The notes below the pieces were generated by a model. That model was not told where the DNA came from, searched no databases, and saw nothing but the letters and a program-made list of their open reading frames with translations. A DNA stretch of 32,056 nucleotides, taken from assembly GCA_039714855.1 (NCBI GenBank), contig JBDLIL010000006.1, positions 1-32,056 of the forward strand, read 5' to 3'. This stretch comes from JBDLIL01 sp039714855. GTDB lineage: Bacteria > Patescibacteriota > Microgenomatia > UBA1400 > PJMF01. Positions within the stretch are counted from its first letter, which is position 1. Each line of letters opens with the position of its first letter. Of the stretch, positions 22,895 through 30,299 are shown piece after piece. Both the position numbers and the translations under genes were made by a program.

Positions 22895-23284
22895 ATGACT
22901 GATCCAATAGCAGACATGCTAGCAAGAATAAGAAATGCTTTTTTAGCAAGACATGAGCTTGTAGAGGTTCCTCATTCAAAGTTGAAAGAAGCCTTAGCTC
23001 TGATACTAAAAGAACATGGATATGTTGCAGATGTTGAAGTTAATAAGTCACAAGTACCTGCCTTGATAAGAATCAAATTGAAATACGTAGGTAAAGTGCC
23101 TGCCATTACTCAGATCAATAGAATTTCTAAACCAGGTAGGAGAGTCTATTCTGTATCTAAAAAAGTGCCTAGAGCTTTGGGTGGTTATGGTATTACTATC
23201 GTATCTACCAATAAGGGAGTATTAACCGACCAACAAGCAAGAAAGCAAAATGTGGGTGGAGAATTACTCTGCCAGGTTTGGTAA
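22895..23284 (+). CDS. rpsH: 30S ribosomal protein uS8
   Basis: Central-domain 16S rRNA binder, and the spc-operon repressor in E. coli; 129 residues. MTDPIADMLARIRNAFLARH, VPHSKLKEALALILKEHGYV, SKPGRRVY and the C-terminal GITIVSTNKGVLTDQQARKQ with GGELLCQVW are typical. A 24-bp AT-rich spacer without Shine-Dalgarno precedes it; rplF starts 11 bp after the stop. Confidence 0.98.
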   Translation: MTDPIADMLARIRNAFLARHELVEVPHSKLKEALALILKEHGYVADVEVNKSQVPALIRIKLKYVGKVPAITQINRISKPGRRVYSVSKKVPRALGGYGITIVSTNKGVLTDQQARKQNVGGELLCQVW

Positions 23285-23295
23285 TTAATAAAACT

Positions 23296-23835
23296 ATGTC
23301 AAGAATCGGCAATACAGTTATTAGCATTCCCGAAGGAGTCACTGTCACAGTGACCGGCGACTTAGCAACTGTTAAGGGTCCAAAGGGTGAGTTATCCACT
23401 AGTTTGATTGGTGGCATAACAGTAGAGCAAAAAGATAATGAGCTGATAGTTAAGAGAAAAAATGATGAAAAGCAAAGCAAAGCTTTTCATGGATTGTTGC
23501 GCAGTTTGATAAACAATAATGTCGTCGGAGTTAGTCAGGGTTATAAAAAAACTTTAAAATTAATTGGTACAGGATACAGAGTTTCTAAAAAAGGGCAAGA
23601 TTTATCCTTAACACTAGGTTTTTCTCATCCAGTGATGGTGAATGCAGTAGAAGGAATAAGTTTATCTGTAGATGGAAATGACACAATTCACGTTGAAGGC
23701 ATTGATAAGCAGCAGGTGGGTCAAGTAGCTGCTAATATTAGAAAGTTGCGTCCACCGGAACCTTATAAAGGTAAGGGTGTTAGGTATGAAGGTGAGATAG
23801 TAAGACGCAAAGCCGGAAAGGCCGCAGCAACTTAA
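23296..23835 (+). CDS. rplF: 50S ribosomal protein uL6
   Basis: Protein near the factor-binding site; 179 residues from ATG 23296. The earlier ATG at 23278 is inside rpsH and adds six unrelated residues, while the family begins MSRIG, so 23296 is preferred. Motifs are IPEGVTVTVTGDLATVKGPKGEL, the second-domain KLIGTGYRVSKKGQDLSLTLGFSHPV and RKLRPPEPYKGKGVRYEGE. rplR starts one base after the stop. Confidence 0.97.
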   Translation: MSRIGNTVISIPEGVTVTVTGDLATVKGPKGELSTSLIGGITVEQKDNELIVKRKNDEKQSKAFHGLLRSLINNNVVGVSQGYKKTLKLIGTGYRVSKKGQDLSLTLGFSHPVMVNAVEGISLSVDGNDTIHVEGIDKQQVGQVAANIRKLRPPEPYKGKGVRYEGEIVRRKAGKAAAT

Positions 23836-23836
23836 A

Positions 23837-24202
23837 ATGAATAATATCAGGCATAATACAACACCAGTAGAAAAAAGAAGGCTTAGGGTTCGATCGAAGA
23901 TTAAAGCAACTGCTGATAGGCCTAGACTGACAGTTTTTAGATCCAACAAGTATCTATATTTGCAGGTGCTTGATAATAAGGGAAATGTTTTAGCGGTAAG
24001 CAATGAATTAATGTTAAATAAGTCCGGCAGTGAATTAAAAGGAAACAAAACTAAAAAATCTGAGCAAATAGCAGAAGATTTGGCAAAAAAATTAAAGAAA
24101 AAAAATATTAAAAAACTAATTTTTGACAGAGGGTCTTACAAGTATCAGGGTAGAGTGGCAGCAATTGCAGATACTTTGAGGAAAGTAGGGATAGATATTT
24201 AG
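23837..24202 (+). CDS. rplR: 50S ribosomal protein uL18
   Basis: 5S rRNA-binding protein of the central protuberance; 121 residues. The basic N-terminus KRRLRVRSKIKATADRPRL is followed by TVFRSNKYLYLQVLDNKGNVL. The end, KKLIFDRGSYKYQGRVAAIADTLRKVG, is diagnostic. Spacing is 1 bp to rplF and 15 bp to rpsE. Confidence 0.97.
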   Translation: MNNIRHNTTPVEKRRLRVRSKIKATADRPRLTVFRSNKYLYLQVLDNKGNVLAVSNELMLNKSGSELKGNKTKKSEQIAEDLAKKLKKKNIKKLIFDRGSYKYQGRVAAIADTLRKVGIDI

Positions 24203-24217
24203 TTTACTTGGTAAATT

Positions 24218-24847
24218 ATGAATAAAAATAAACACAGACCAGCTAAAGAAATAACAGAGAAAGAATTCGACGAAAAAGTCATTCAGGTATCTCGTGTTTC
24301 TAAAAAAACTAAGGGTGGAAATCAGATAGGATTTTCGGTTTTGATGGTAGTTGGTGATAAAAAGGGTAAAGTTGGTGTGGGTTTGGGAAAAGCAGGTGAT
24401 GTTTTATCAGCTATTAAGAAGGGTATTAAAAAAGCCAAAAAGAAGATGATCATTGTACCTATGGATGGTACCACTATTCCCTTCTCTATTCAGATTAAAT
24501 TGGGTGCGGGTAAAGTTATGTTGAAACCAGCTCCTAAGGGTTCTGGGGTAATCGCAGGAGGTCCAGTACGAGCTGTGGTGGAAGCTGCTGGTATTCGTGA
24601 CATTTCTAGCAAAATCTTAGGTACAGAAAACAAGGCCTCAAGTGTTTATGCTACTTTTGAAGCTCTTAGACAAATAGCTAAAATTGCTAAAATTAAAAAC
24701 ATTAAGCTCAAATCTATTGCAGAAGTAGAAAGAGAAGAAGAACTTAAGAGAAAAGAGTTGCAGGCAAAGGCAAAGAAAAAGCCAAAGATTATCAAAAAAG
24801 TTAAGTCAGCTTCTGGCCGAAAAGCTAAACCAACTAAGAAGAAATAA
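24218..24847 (+). CDS. rpsE: 30S ribosomal protein uS5
   Basis: Fidelity protein at the mRNA entry; 209 residues, longer than the usual 165-170 because of a Lys-rich tail (from about residue 170). VIQVSRVSKKTKGGNQIGFSVLMVVGD, VGVGLGKAGDV, GAGKVMLKPAPKGSGVIAGGPVR and EAAGIRDISSKILGTENKASS are the family core. The rpmD gene normally found next is missing: the stop overlaps the rplO start directly as TAATG. Confidence 0.97.
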   Translation: MNKNKHRPAKEITEKEFDEKVIQVSRVSKKTKGGNQIGFSVLMVVGDKKGKVGVGLGKAGDVLSAIKKGIKKAKKKMIIVPMDGTTIPFSIQIKLGAGKVMLKPAPKGSGVIAGGPVRAVVEAAGIRDISSKILGTENKASSVYATFEALRQIAKIAKIKNIKLKSIAEVEREEELKRKELQAKAKKKPKIIKKVKSASGRKAKPTKKK

Positions 24848-25284
24848 TGTCATTTTTAAACAAGCTTATTAGCGTTAAAAGCAAGTCCAAGAAGAGAGTT
24901 GGTCGTGGGACAGGCTCTGGTAAGGGTGATCATACTGTTGGTCGTGGTATAAAAGGTCAGAGGTCTCGCACGGGTGGTAAACAATCACTGTGGTTTGAAG
25001 GTGGGCAATTACCCATAATCAAAAGAATGCCTATGCTTAAAGGTAAGGGGAAGTTTAAGCCTGTTAGGTTAACAGCAGAGTTGAGCTTAACCGATATTGA
25101 GAATATGAAGGCCAAAAAAATAAATTTAGAAACACTTTATTTAGAAAAAATTATCAGTCGCAGATTTAAAAAGGCAAAAATAATTAATACCGGTTCCATT
25201 AATAGAGCGGTTGAAATCGAAGGCATATTAGTTAGTCCGTCAGCAAGTAAGATTATCCAAAAAGCTGGTGGAGTAGTAGTCTAA
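24847..25284 (+). CDS. rplO: 50S ribosomal protein uL15
   Basis: Late-assembly large-subunit protein; 145 residues. KKRVGRGTGSGKGDHTVGRGIKGQRSRTGG, FEGGQLPIIKRMPMLKGKG and a C-terminal KIINTGSINRAVEIEGILVS block are typical. The N-terminus before KRVGRG is shorter than in most bacteria. It overlaps rpsE by one base. Its own stop also forms a TAATG, but that ATG opens only a six-codon frame (25284-25304) before secY. Confidence 0.97.
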   Translation: MSFLNKLISVKSKSKKRVGRGTGSGKGDHTVGRGIKGQRSRTGGKQSLWFEGGQLPIIKRMPMLKGKGKFKPVRLTAELSLTDIENMKAKKINLETLYLEKIISRRFKKAKIINTGSINRAVEIEGILVSPSASKIIQKAGGVVV

Positions 25285-25330
25285 TGGCAGTTACTGGAGC
25301 ATAGCGCTCAGTACACCACAAGAACTTGTG
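25284..25330 (+). promoter_or_regulatory. secY translation-control region: mini-ORF and two hairpins
   Basis: The ATG in the rplO stop (TAATG) starts Met-Ala-Val-Thr-Gly-Ala and stops at TAG 25302-25304. That stop lies inside hairpin 1 (ACT-GAGC / GCTC-AGT, 25293-25312, one bulged G). Hairpin 2 is CACAAG (25317-25322) / CTTGTG (25325-25330), whose 3' arm contains the secY GTG start (25328-25330). No Shine-Dalgarno is present. Confidence 0.45.
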
Positions 25331-26611
25331 CAAAAGTTTATAAACACTGTCCGTAGTATCGCAGCTCACAAAGAGCTGAGAAAAAAAATCCTTTTTACCG
25401 GGATGATTGTTTTTGTGTACAGATTTTTTGCCCATGTTCCAGTTCCGGCTGTAAATGTTTCTCAGATTACTCAACTTTTTTCTTCAAGTCAATTTTTGAG
25501 TTTACTTAACGTTTTTTCAGGAGGTACTCTAGCTAATTCCTCCATTGTGGCAGTTGGCATTAGTCCATATATTACGGCTTCTATCGTGATGCAGTTGGCT
25601 ACCATGGCTTTTCCTGCACTCAAAGAAATTCAAAAGGATGGAGAAGCAGGCAAAGAAAAAGTCAATCAATATACTCGACTTCTATCGCTACCTTTAGCAA
25701 TAGTTCAGAGTATTTCGGTGCTGGCTTTACTAAATAGCCAATCTCTTATCGAGTCTCAAGATCCCCTATCTTTAATAGCAATGATTAGTAGTTTGGTAGC
25801 AGGATCTTTAATTTTGATGTGGTTGGGAGAATTGATCTCACTGTATGGAATTGGTAATGGTATTTCTATGGTTTTACTCATAGGTATTTTAAGTCAGGCT
25901 CCTAGGGCGTTTTTGCAGATTTCTTCGATCACTACTCAGCAACAGTTTCTTACGATGTTAATTTTTGCTTCGGTGCTTTTATTGGTGATTTCACTTGTTG
26001 TTTTTATGAATGAAGCTATTCGCAAGATTCCTATTCAATACGCCAAGCGTGTTCGTGGCAGCAGAGTTTATGGTGGTCAAAGTACGCATTTACCTATCCG
26101 GGTAAATGTAGCGGGAGTATTACCAATAATTTTTGGTGTATCTATTATGCTGTTGCCATCTTTTCTTGCCAGACTTTTCATAGCTAGTGGTCAAGCTCGC
26201 TTACTAGACATAGGTCAGCGTTTAAGTATTTGGTTTGCTCAGACATCACCAATTTACATGATCACTTATTTCTTGATAGTTGTAGTTTTTACTTTTTTTT
26301 CAGCACTCATATTTTTCAATGCCGAAGATATTTCTGGAGAACTTAAAAAAAGTGGTGCTTTTGTTCCAGGGACACGGCCAGGTGGTCCCACTAAGACTTT
26401 TTTAGAGTTTGTAGTAACTAGGATTACTTTAGCTGGAGCATTTTTCTTGGGTGGTATAGCCATACTGCCCTCTGTTGCTCAAAATATCACTGGCATACAA
26501 TCTTTAGCCATTGGAGGCACTAGTGTTTTAATTATTGTTTCGGTTATTCTTGAAACTAGCAAGCAAATACAAGGCATGTTGGTGGGTCAAAATTACGAAA
26601 GGTTTTCATGA
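25328..26611 (+). CDS. secY: Preprotein translocase subunit SecY
   Basis: Central channel of the Sec translocon, integral inner-membrane protein; 427 residues with about ten membrane helices. HKELRKKILFTGMIVFVYRFFAHVPVP is the first helix region; SGGTLANSSIVAVGISPYITASIVMQL and the cytoplasmic RRIPIQYAKR-like loop (AIRKIPIQYAKRVRG) are typical, as is GGTSVLIIVSVILETSKQI near the end. The start is GTG 25328; no in-frame ATG gives a family-like N-terminus. The start codon lies in a hairpin and lacks a Shine-Dalgarno. The stop overlaps adk as ATGA. Confidence 0.96.
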   Translation: MQKFINTVRSIAAHKELRKKILFTGMIVFVYRFFAHVPVPAVNVSQITQLFSSSQFLSLLNVFSGGTLANSSIVAVGISPYITASIVMQLATMAFPALKEIQKDGEAGKEKVNQYTRLLSLPLAIVQSISVLALLNSQSLIESQDPLSLIAMISSLVAGSLILMWLGELISLYGIGNGISMVLLIGILSQAPRAFLQISSITTQQQFLTMLIFASVLLLVISLVVFMNEAIRKIPIQYAKRVRGSRVYGGQSTHLPIRVNVAGVLPIIFGVSIMLLPSFLARLFIASGQARLLDIGQRLSIWFAQTSPIYMITYFLIVVVFTFFSALIFFNAEDISGELKKSGAFVPGTRPGGPTKTFLEFVVTRITLAGAFFLGGIAILPSVAQNITGIQSLAIGGTSVLIIVSVILETSKQIQGMLVGQNYERFS

Positions 26612-27150
26612 AATTAGTCTTAATAGGAATTCAAGGGGCTGGAAAATCGACTCAAGGAAACTTGTTGTCAGAAAAGCTAGGAGTTCCATATCTTTCTTCA
26701 GGTCACGTTTTTCGAGATTTGGCCAAGAGAAAAAATAAATTAGGCAGATGGCTTAAAGAAACTATGAATTCTGGGGCTTTGATACCAGACGAAACTACAC
26801 TTGAAATAGTAATTGATTATTTGCACAGGAGCGAATACGAAAATGGTTATATTTTAGATGGTTTTCCACGCACGGTGACTCAAGCTGAGGTTTTTAGCAA
26901 AGATAATGGTCCGGAAAAAGTAATTTTAATTGATGTGAGTGATAAAGAAGCTTTGTGGAGAATCTCTGGCAGAGTAGCTGAGAGAGAAGACGAAACTTTA
27001 GCAGCATTGAGAAAAAGAATTGAGCTTTTTCACACCCACACTCAGCCAGTAATTGATTACTACAAACAAGAAAAAAAACTAATACGCATCAAAGGCGAGC
27101 AAGAGGTAGAAAAAGTTTTTGAGAATATCGTTAAGAAGCTTAAACTGTAA
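26608..27150 (+). CDS. adk: Adenylate kinase, short-LID form
   Basis: Nucleoside-monophosphate kinase interconverting ATP + AMP and 2 ADP. It has 180 residues. P-loop GIQGAGKST (7-15) differs from the common GxPGxGKGT. The NMP-binding region is SSGHVFRDLAKR in place of the usual TGDxLR. YILDGFPRTVTQAE is conserved. The LID is reduced to a few residues between SGRVAER and RKRIELF, with no zinc-binding insert. Position after secY and a 4-bp overlap are standard for adk. The map gene that often follows is absent. A related NMP kinase specificity cannot be excluded from sequence alone. Confidence 0.88.
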   Translation: MKLVLIGIQGAGKSTQGNLLSEKLGVPYLSSGHVFRDLAKRKNKLGRWLKETMNSGALIPDETTLEIVIDYLHRSEYENGYILDGFPRTVTQAEVFSKDNGPEKVILIDVSDKEALWRISGRVAEREDETLAALRKRIELFHTHTQPVIDYYKQEKKLIRIKGEQEVEKVFENIVKKLKL

Positions 27151-27152
27151 AG

Positions 27153-27161
27153 TGTTATAAT
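27153..27161 (+). promoter_or_regulatory. Extended -10 promoter of the infA-alpha cluster
   Basis: TGTTATAAT is a perfect extended -10 (TATAAT 27156-27161), three bases after the adk stop. No good -35 is seen. The leader to infA would be about 98 nt. Confidence 0.5.
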
Positions 27162-27199
27162 TATAGGATTCTTAAAATTATTTTAATTACTAATTGCTC

Positions 27200-27256
27200 T
27201 AATTTCTAAATATTTAGATTTTTGGGTCAATTAGATTAATTAGGCGTTAGAAATTA
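27200..27256 (+). promoter_or_regulatory. Inverted repeat in the infA leader
   Basis: Perfect 10-base arms TAATTTCTAA (27200-27209) and TTAGAAATTA (27247-27256) enclose a 37-nt AT-rich segment. The 3' arm ends 9 nt before the infA ATG, so pairing would crowd the ribosome site. No Shine-Dalgarno and no T-run. Confidence 0.4.
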
Positions 27257-27265
27257 AATAATATT

Positions 27266-27589
27266 ATGGGAAAAGTTCAAGAACATAAACGAGCGGCAAA
27301 AGCGCGAAGACAAGTAGATAGCACTTCTTCTAAACTGAAATCAGTAGATAGATTTGAAGTGGAGGGAGTGGTGGAAGAATGTTTGCCAAATACGATGTTT
27401 AGAGTGAAGATCACTAGTTCTCAAGTAGAGCAGATGCAGGGGAGAACATTGTTGGCTACACTTGCAGGCAAGATGCGTCTTTATAGAATTCGTGTTTTGC
27501 CAGGGGATTTAGTCAAGGGTTATGTTTCAAAATATGACCTCAGTAAATGTAAAATTACCTATAGATCAACGAAAAAAGTAATGCAGTAA
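27266..27589 (+). CDS. infA: Translation initiation factor IF-1 with N-terminal extension
   Basis: Binds the ribosomal A site during initiation. It has 107 residues against about 72 normally. The OB domain runs from about residue 30: VEGVVEECLPNTMFRVKIT, GKMRLYRIRVLPGDLV and YDLSKCKITYRS. The preceding 30 residues are basic and Ser-rich (HKRAAKARRQVDSTSSKLK). No in-frame Met gives the short form, though a GTG start near 27359 could. It follows a 115-bp leader with a promoter. rpmJ comes next. Confidence 0.94.
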   Translation: MGKVQEHKRAAKARRQVDSTSSKLKSVDRFEVEGVVEECLPNTMFRVKITSSQVEQMQGRTLLATLAGKMRLYRIRVLPGDLVKGYVSKYDLSKCKITYRSTKKVMQ

Positions 27590-27658
27590 TATTCCCTCTT
27601 TCCAAATTGGGGGCAATAATATATAGTGCGAGATCTGGTTTAGCTTGTGATACAAAAT

Positions 27659-27790
27659 ATGAAAGTAAAAACATCCGTCAGACGAATTTGTAGGAACTGC
27701 GACGTGCGAGTTCGCCGGGGAGTTGTTTTTGTATTTTGTAAAAGTAATCCTAGACACAAGCAAAGACAAAAGGGGAAAAAGAAAAAATAA
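27659..27790 (+). CDS. rpmJ: 50S ribosomal protein bL36
   Basis: Zinc-ribbon protein of the large subunit; 43 residues, translated here from ATG 27659. It begins MKVKTSVRRICRNCDV and continues through FCKSNPRHKQRQ to a Lys-rich end. All four zinc ligands are present (Cys11, Cys14, Cys27, His33), unlike uS14 in the same window. The C-terminal GKKKK is a few residues longer than usual. rpsM follows after 2 bp, and infA ends 69 bp upstream. Order infA-rpmJ-rpsM is standard. Confidence 0.95.
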   Translation: MKVKTSVRRICRNCDVRVRRGVVFVFCKSNPRHKQRQKGKKKK

Positions 27791-27792
27791 TT

Positions 27793-28197
27793 ATGCCTAG
27801 AATCAGTGGTGTCGATATTCCAGAACATAAGAAAATAATCTTCTCTTTGAGGAGTATTTTTGGTATAGGCAAAACAAAGGCTGAGGAAATAGTTAAGTTG
27901 GCCAATATTGATCCCAACAAAAGAGCCAGAGACCTTACTGGTGATGAAATAGGAAAAATCCAAAGACTTTTGGAAAAGCACATGGTGGAGGGTGATTTGA
28001 GGAGATTAGTCAGGGATAATATCGATCGTTTGAGAAGAATTCGTTCTTATAGAGGCATGAGGCACTCAGCCCAACTACCAGTGAGAGGTCAGCGTACCAG
28101 ATCAAATGCTCGTACTAATAGAGGTAAAAGAAGGACTGTAGGCTCCATGACAAAGGAAATGGCTGCCAAGTTGGATGCGCAAAAAAAGGCTAAATAA
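27793..28197 (+). CDS. rpsM: 30S ribosomal protein uS13
   Basis: Head protein contacting the P-site tRNA and bridging to the large subunit; 134 residues. ISGVDIPEHKKIIFSLRSIFGIGKTKAEEI, then RRIRSYRGMRHSAQLPVRGQRT and SNARTNRGKRRTVG, are typical. The C-terminal tail is slightly long and basic. It overlaps rpsK by one base (TAATG). Confidence 0.98.
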   Translation: MPRISGVDIPEHKKIIFSLRSIFGIGKTKAEEIVKLANIDPNKRARDLTGDEIGKIQRLLEKHMVEGDLRRLVRDNIDRLRRIRSYRGMRHSAQLPVRGQRTRSNARTNRGKRRTVGSMTKEMAAKLDAQKKAK

Positions 28198-28598
28198 TGT
28201 CAAGATCACAAAGTAAAAATTCTAACAATAAAAAGAGAATCAACAAAGTGGTTGCCAGGGGTAGAATTTATGTGACGGCCACTTTCAACAACACTTTGGC
28301 AAGTGTTACTGATGAAAAGGGAAATGTACTTTGCTGGTCATCTACAGGCGAATCAGGGTTTTCAGGTTCACGAAAGTCTACTCCTTATGCAGCAACAATT
28401 ACTGTAGAAAATGCGGTCAATAGATCTAAAGCTTATGGCATGCGTGAAATGGATGTGTTTATCAAAGGTCCGGGCCCAGGTAGAGATGTAGCTTTGAGAG
28501 TGCTTAGAGCTGCCAAAATAAAAATCGGTATGATCGCTGACGTAACACCAGTGCCACACAATGGTACCAGACCAAGGAAAGCGAAACATAATCGTTAA
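28197..28598 (+). CDS. rpsK: 30S ribosomal protein uS11
   Basis: Platform protein of the small subunit; 133 residues. GRIYVTATFNNTLASVTDEKGNVLCWSSTG, ESGFSGSRKSTPYAA, EMDVFIKGPGPGRDVALRVL and VTPVPHNGTRPRKAKH are the standard motifs. It is coupled to rpsM by TAATG. A 35-bp spacer with caaac-type words separates it from rpsD. Confidence 0.98.
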   Translation: MSRSQSKNSNNKKRINKVVARGRIYVTATFNNTLASVTDEKGNVLCWSSTGESGFSGSRKSTPYAATITVENAVNRSKAYGMREMDVFIKGPGPGRDVALRVLRAAKIKIGMIADVTPVPHNGTRPRKAKHNR

Positions 28599-28633
28599 AA
28601 AAATAACAAGATCCAAGCAGCAAACAACAAATT

Positions 28634-29242
28634 ATGGCCAGACATCATAAAGCCAAAAACAAACTAGCTAGAAAAATAGGAGAAGACTTAGGGCTCAAAA
28701 GCAACGCCGCTAAGGTAGCTCGTCGATTGATGATAAGGCCTGGGCAGCATGGTCAAAGGGGTAGAAGAAAGCTTTCTGATTATGGCATTCAGCTTAAAGA
28801 AAAGCAAAAAATTAAATATATTTACGGTATTTTAGAAAAGCAACTCAAAAAAGTGTATTTGCAGGCAAGTAAGAATCCTACATCCACAGGGTCAGCTCTA
28901 CTTTCTTTGTTGGAGAGAAGATTAGATAATGTGGTTTATAGATTAGCTTGGGCTCCTACCAGAGCTGCAGCTAGGCAATTAGTTTCACACAATCACGTTC
29001 AAGTTAATAGTAAAAAAATGAGCATTCCTTCGTATCAGGTAAATGTGGGGGATGTAGTAAGTATCAAGCCAAAATCGACCGGCATTACTCATTTGGCTGA
29101 GGCAATAAAAGATGAAGAAGGATCTTCTGCTTCTTGGTTAAGTAAGAAAGGTCCAGCTGCAAAAGTAGCTAGTTTGCCAGAAAGACAAGACATTACCGAA
29201 GTAATAGATGAGCAGTTAGTGGTAGAGTTTTATTCTAGATAA
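28634..29242 (+). CDS. rpsD: 30S ribosomal protein uS4, zinc-less N-terminus
   Basis: Primary 16S rRNA binder and, in E. coli, repressor of the alpha operon; 202 residues. It lacks the usual N-terminal RYTGPVCRLCRR-type segment and has no cysteines there, starting ARHHKAKNKLARKIGEDLGL. RPGQHGQRGRRKLSDYGIQLKEKQK and the S4 domain LLERRLDNVVYRLAWAPTRAAARQLVSHNHVQVN are typical. The gene is followed by a hairpin-containing 76-bp spacer before rpoA. Confidence 0.97.
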   Translation: MARHHKAKNKLARKIGEDLGLKSNAAKVARRLMIRPGQHGQRGRRKLSDYGIQLKEKQKIKYIYGILEKQLKKVYLQASKNPTSTGSALLSLLERRLDNVVYRLAWAPTRAAARQLVSHNHVQVNSKKMSIPSYQVNVGDVVSIKPKSTGITHLAEAIKDEEGSSASWLSKKGPAAKVASLPERQDITEVIDEQLVVEFYSR

Positions 29243-29278
29243 AAAGTATAAATTTATTAATAAATCCAGTAACAGATT

Positions 29279-29297
29279 CCCCGATTCAAATTCGGGG
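29279..29297 (+). promoter_or_regulatory. Hairpin before the rpoA ribosome-binding site
   Basis: CCCCGA (29279-29284) pairs with TCGGGG (29292-29297) around a 7-nt loop. It lies between rpsD and rpoA and is followed by GGAGGAG and AAAGGA rather than T, so it is not a terminator. It could protect or tune rpoA translation, or be another palindromic repeat. Confidence 0.4.
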
Positions 29298-29307
29298 GAG
29301 GAGAAAC

Positions 29308-29313
29308 AAAGGA
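29308..29313 (+). promoter_or_regulatory. Shine-Dalgarno of rpoA
   Basis: AAAGGA lies 5 nt before ATG 29319. A second purine-rich site (GGAGGAG) overlaps the base of the upstream hairpin but is too far from the ATG to be the main site. Confidence 0.65.
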
Positions 29314-29318
29314 AAAAT

Positions 29319-30269
29319 ATGCAAAACACTAGTTTTAACAACTATTCAGTCATGAATCCTAGCTTTGAAGCAAAGCAAGTAGAAGGCGATGACAGTGAGG
29401 CTCAGATAGTAATTGAACCTTTAGAAAAAGGTTACGGTCATACCGTGGGAAATGCCTTGCGAAGAGTTCTTTTAAGCTCATTGCCAGGCGCAGCTATTAG
29501 TTCTGTAAGGATAGATGCTGTGGATCATCAATTCAGTACCTTAGCTGGTTTGAAAGAAGATGTGGTTGAATTAATTTTAAATCTTAAACAGGTTCGTATT
29601 AAGGCAGTAGCTGAAGAAACAGGTACTCTAAAAATTGAAGCAGAGGGACCTACAGAAGTGAAGGCGGGTGATATCGAGTGCGAAGCTGGTTTTGAGATTG
29701 TAAACAAAGATTTGCACATAGCCACTTTGGCTAAGGGCAAAAAACTGAAGTTGGAAATGTCTGTTGAAAGTGGCACTGGCTATTCTATGGCCAAGGAAAG
29801 AGTTAGTTCAGCTGCTATAGGTGAAATTCCTGTTGACGCTTTGTTTTCGCCAGTTATTAAGGTAAATTATCGAGTTGAATCTACTAGAGTAGGTCGCAGA
29901 ACAGATTTTGACAAAATCATTATGACAGTGCAAACTGATGGAAGCATTGGCCCCTCAGATGCTTTGAAACAAGCATCGCGAATTTTGTCTCGTCAGTTTA
30001 CCCAAGTATACGAGCCAGTTTTGCCAGAGGTTGAAGAAGTAGAAACTAGGCTAACTCCAGAAGAGGCTGAAACACTACGTCTTACCGTGGAAGAACTTGA
30101 TTTACCTACTAGAATAGCTAACGCGCTAAGAAAAGGCGGTTTTAAGACAGTGGGAGATTTGGTAGGTGCACCTAAGATGACTGTTGCTAAAGTAAAAAAT
30201 CTTGGCGAAAAAAGTGTCGACGTCATCAATGAGGCTCTTGAGAAAAAAGGAGTGCAACTGGGTGATTAA
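29319..30269 (+). CDS. rpoA: DNA-directed RNA polymerase subunit alpha
   Basis: Assembly scaffold of RNA polymerase; 316 residues. N-terminal domain: VIEPLEKGYGHTVGNALRRVLLSSLPGAA, IDAVDHQFSTLAGLKEDVVE, and VESTRVGRRTDFDKIIM. After a linker with EEVETRLTPEEAE, the C-terminal domain has LDLPTRIANALRKGGFKTVGDLV, keeping the Arg and Asn that contact UP-element DNA in E. coli (Arg265, Asn268), and NLGEKSVDVINEAL. It sits at its usual place between rpsD and rplQ and has a good Shine-Dalgarno. Confidence 0.98.
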   Translation: MQNTSFNNYSVMNPSFEAKQVEGDDSEAQIVIEPLEKGYGHTVGNALRRVLLSSLPGAAISSVRIDAVDHQFSTLAGLKEDVVELILNLKQVRIKAVAEETGTLKIEAEGPTEVKAGDIECEAGFEIVNKDLHIATLAKGKKLKLEMSVESGTGYSMAKERVSSAAIGEIPVDALFSPVIKVNYRVESTRVGRRTDFDKIIMTVQTDGSIGPSDALKQASRILSRQFTQVYEPVLPEVEEVETRLTPEEAETLRLTVEELDLPTRIANALRKGGFKTVGDLVGAPKMTVAKVKNLGEKSVDVINEALEKKGVQLGD

Positions 30270-30299
30270 GTAACTAAGTTAATAAGTAATTAAGCAATA

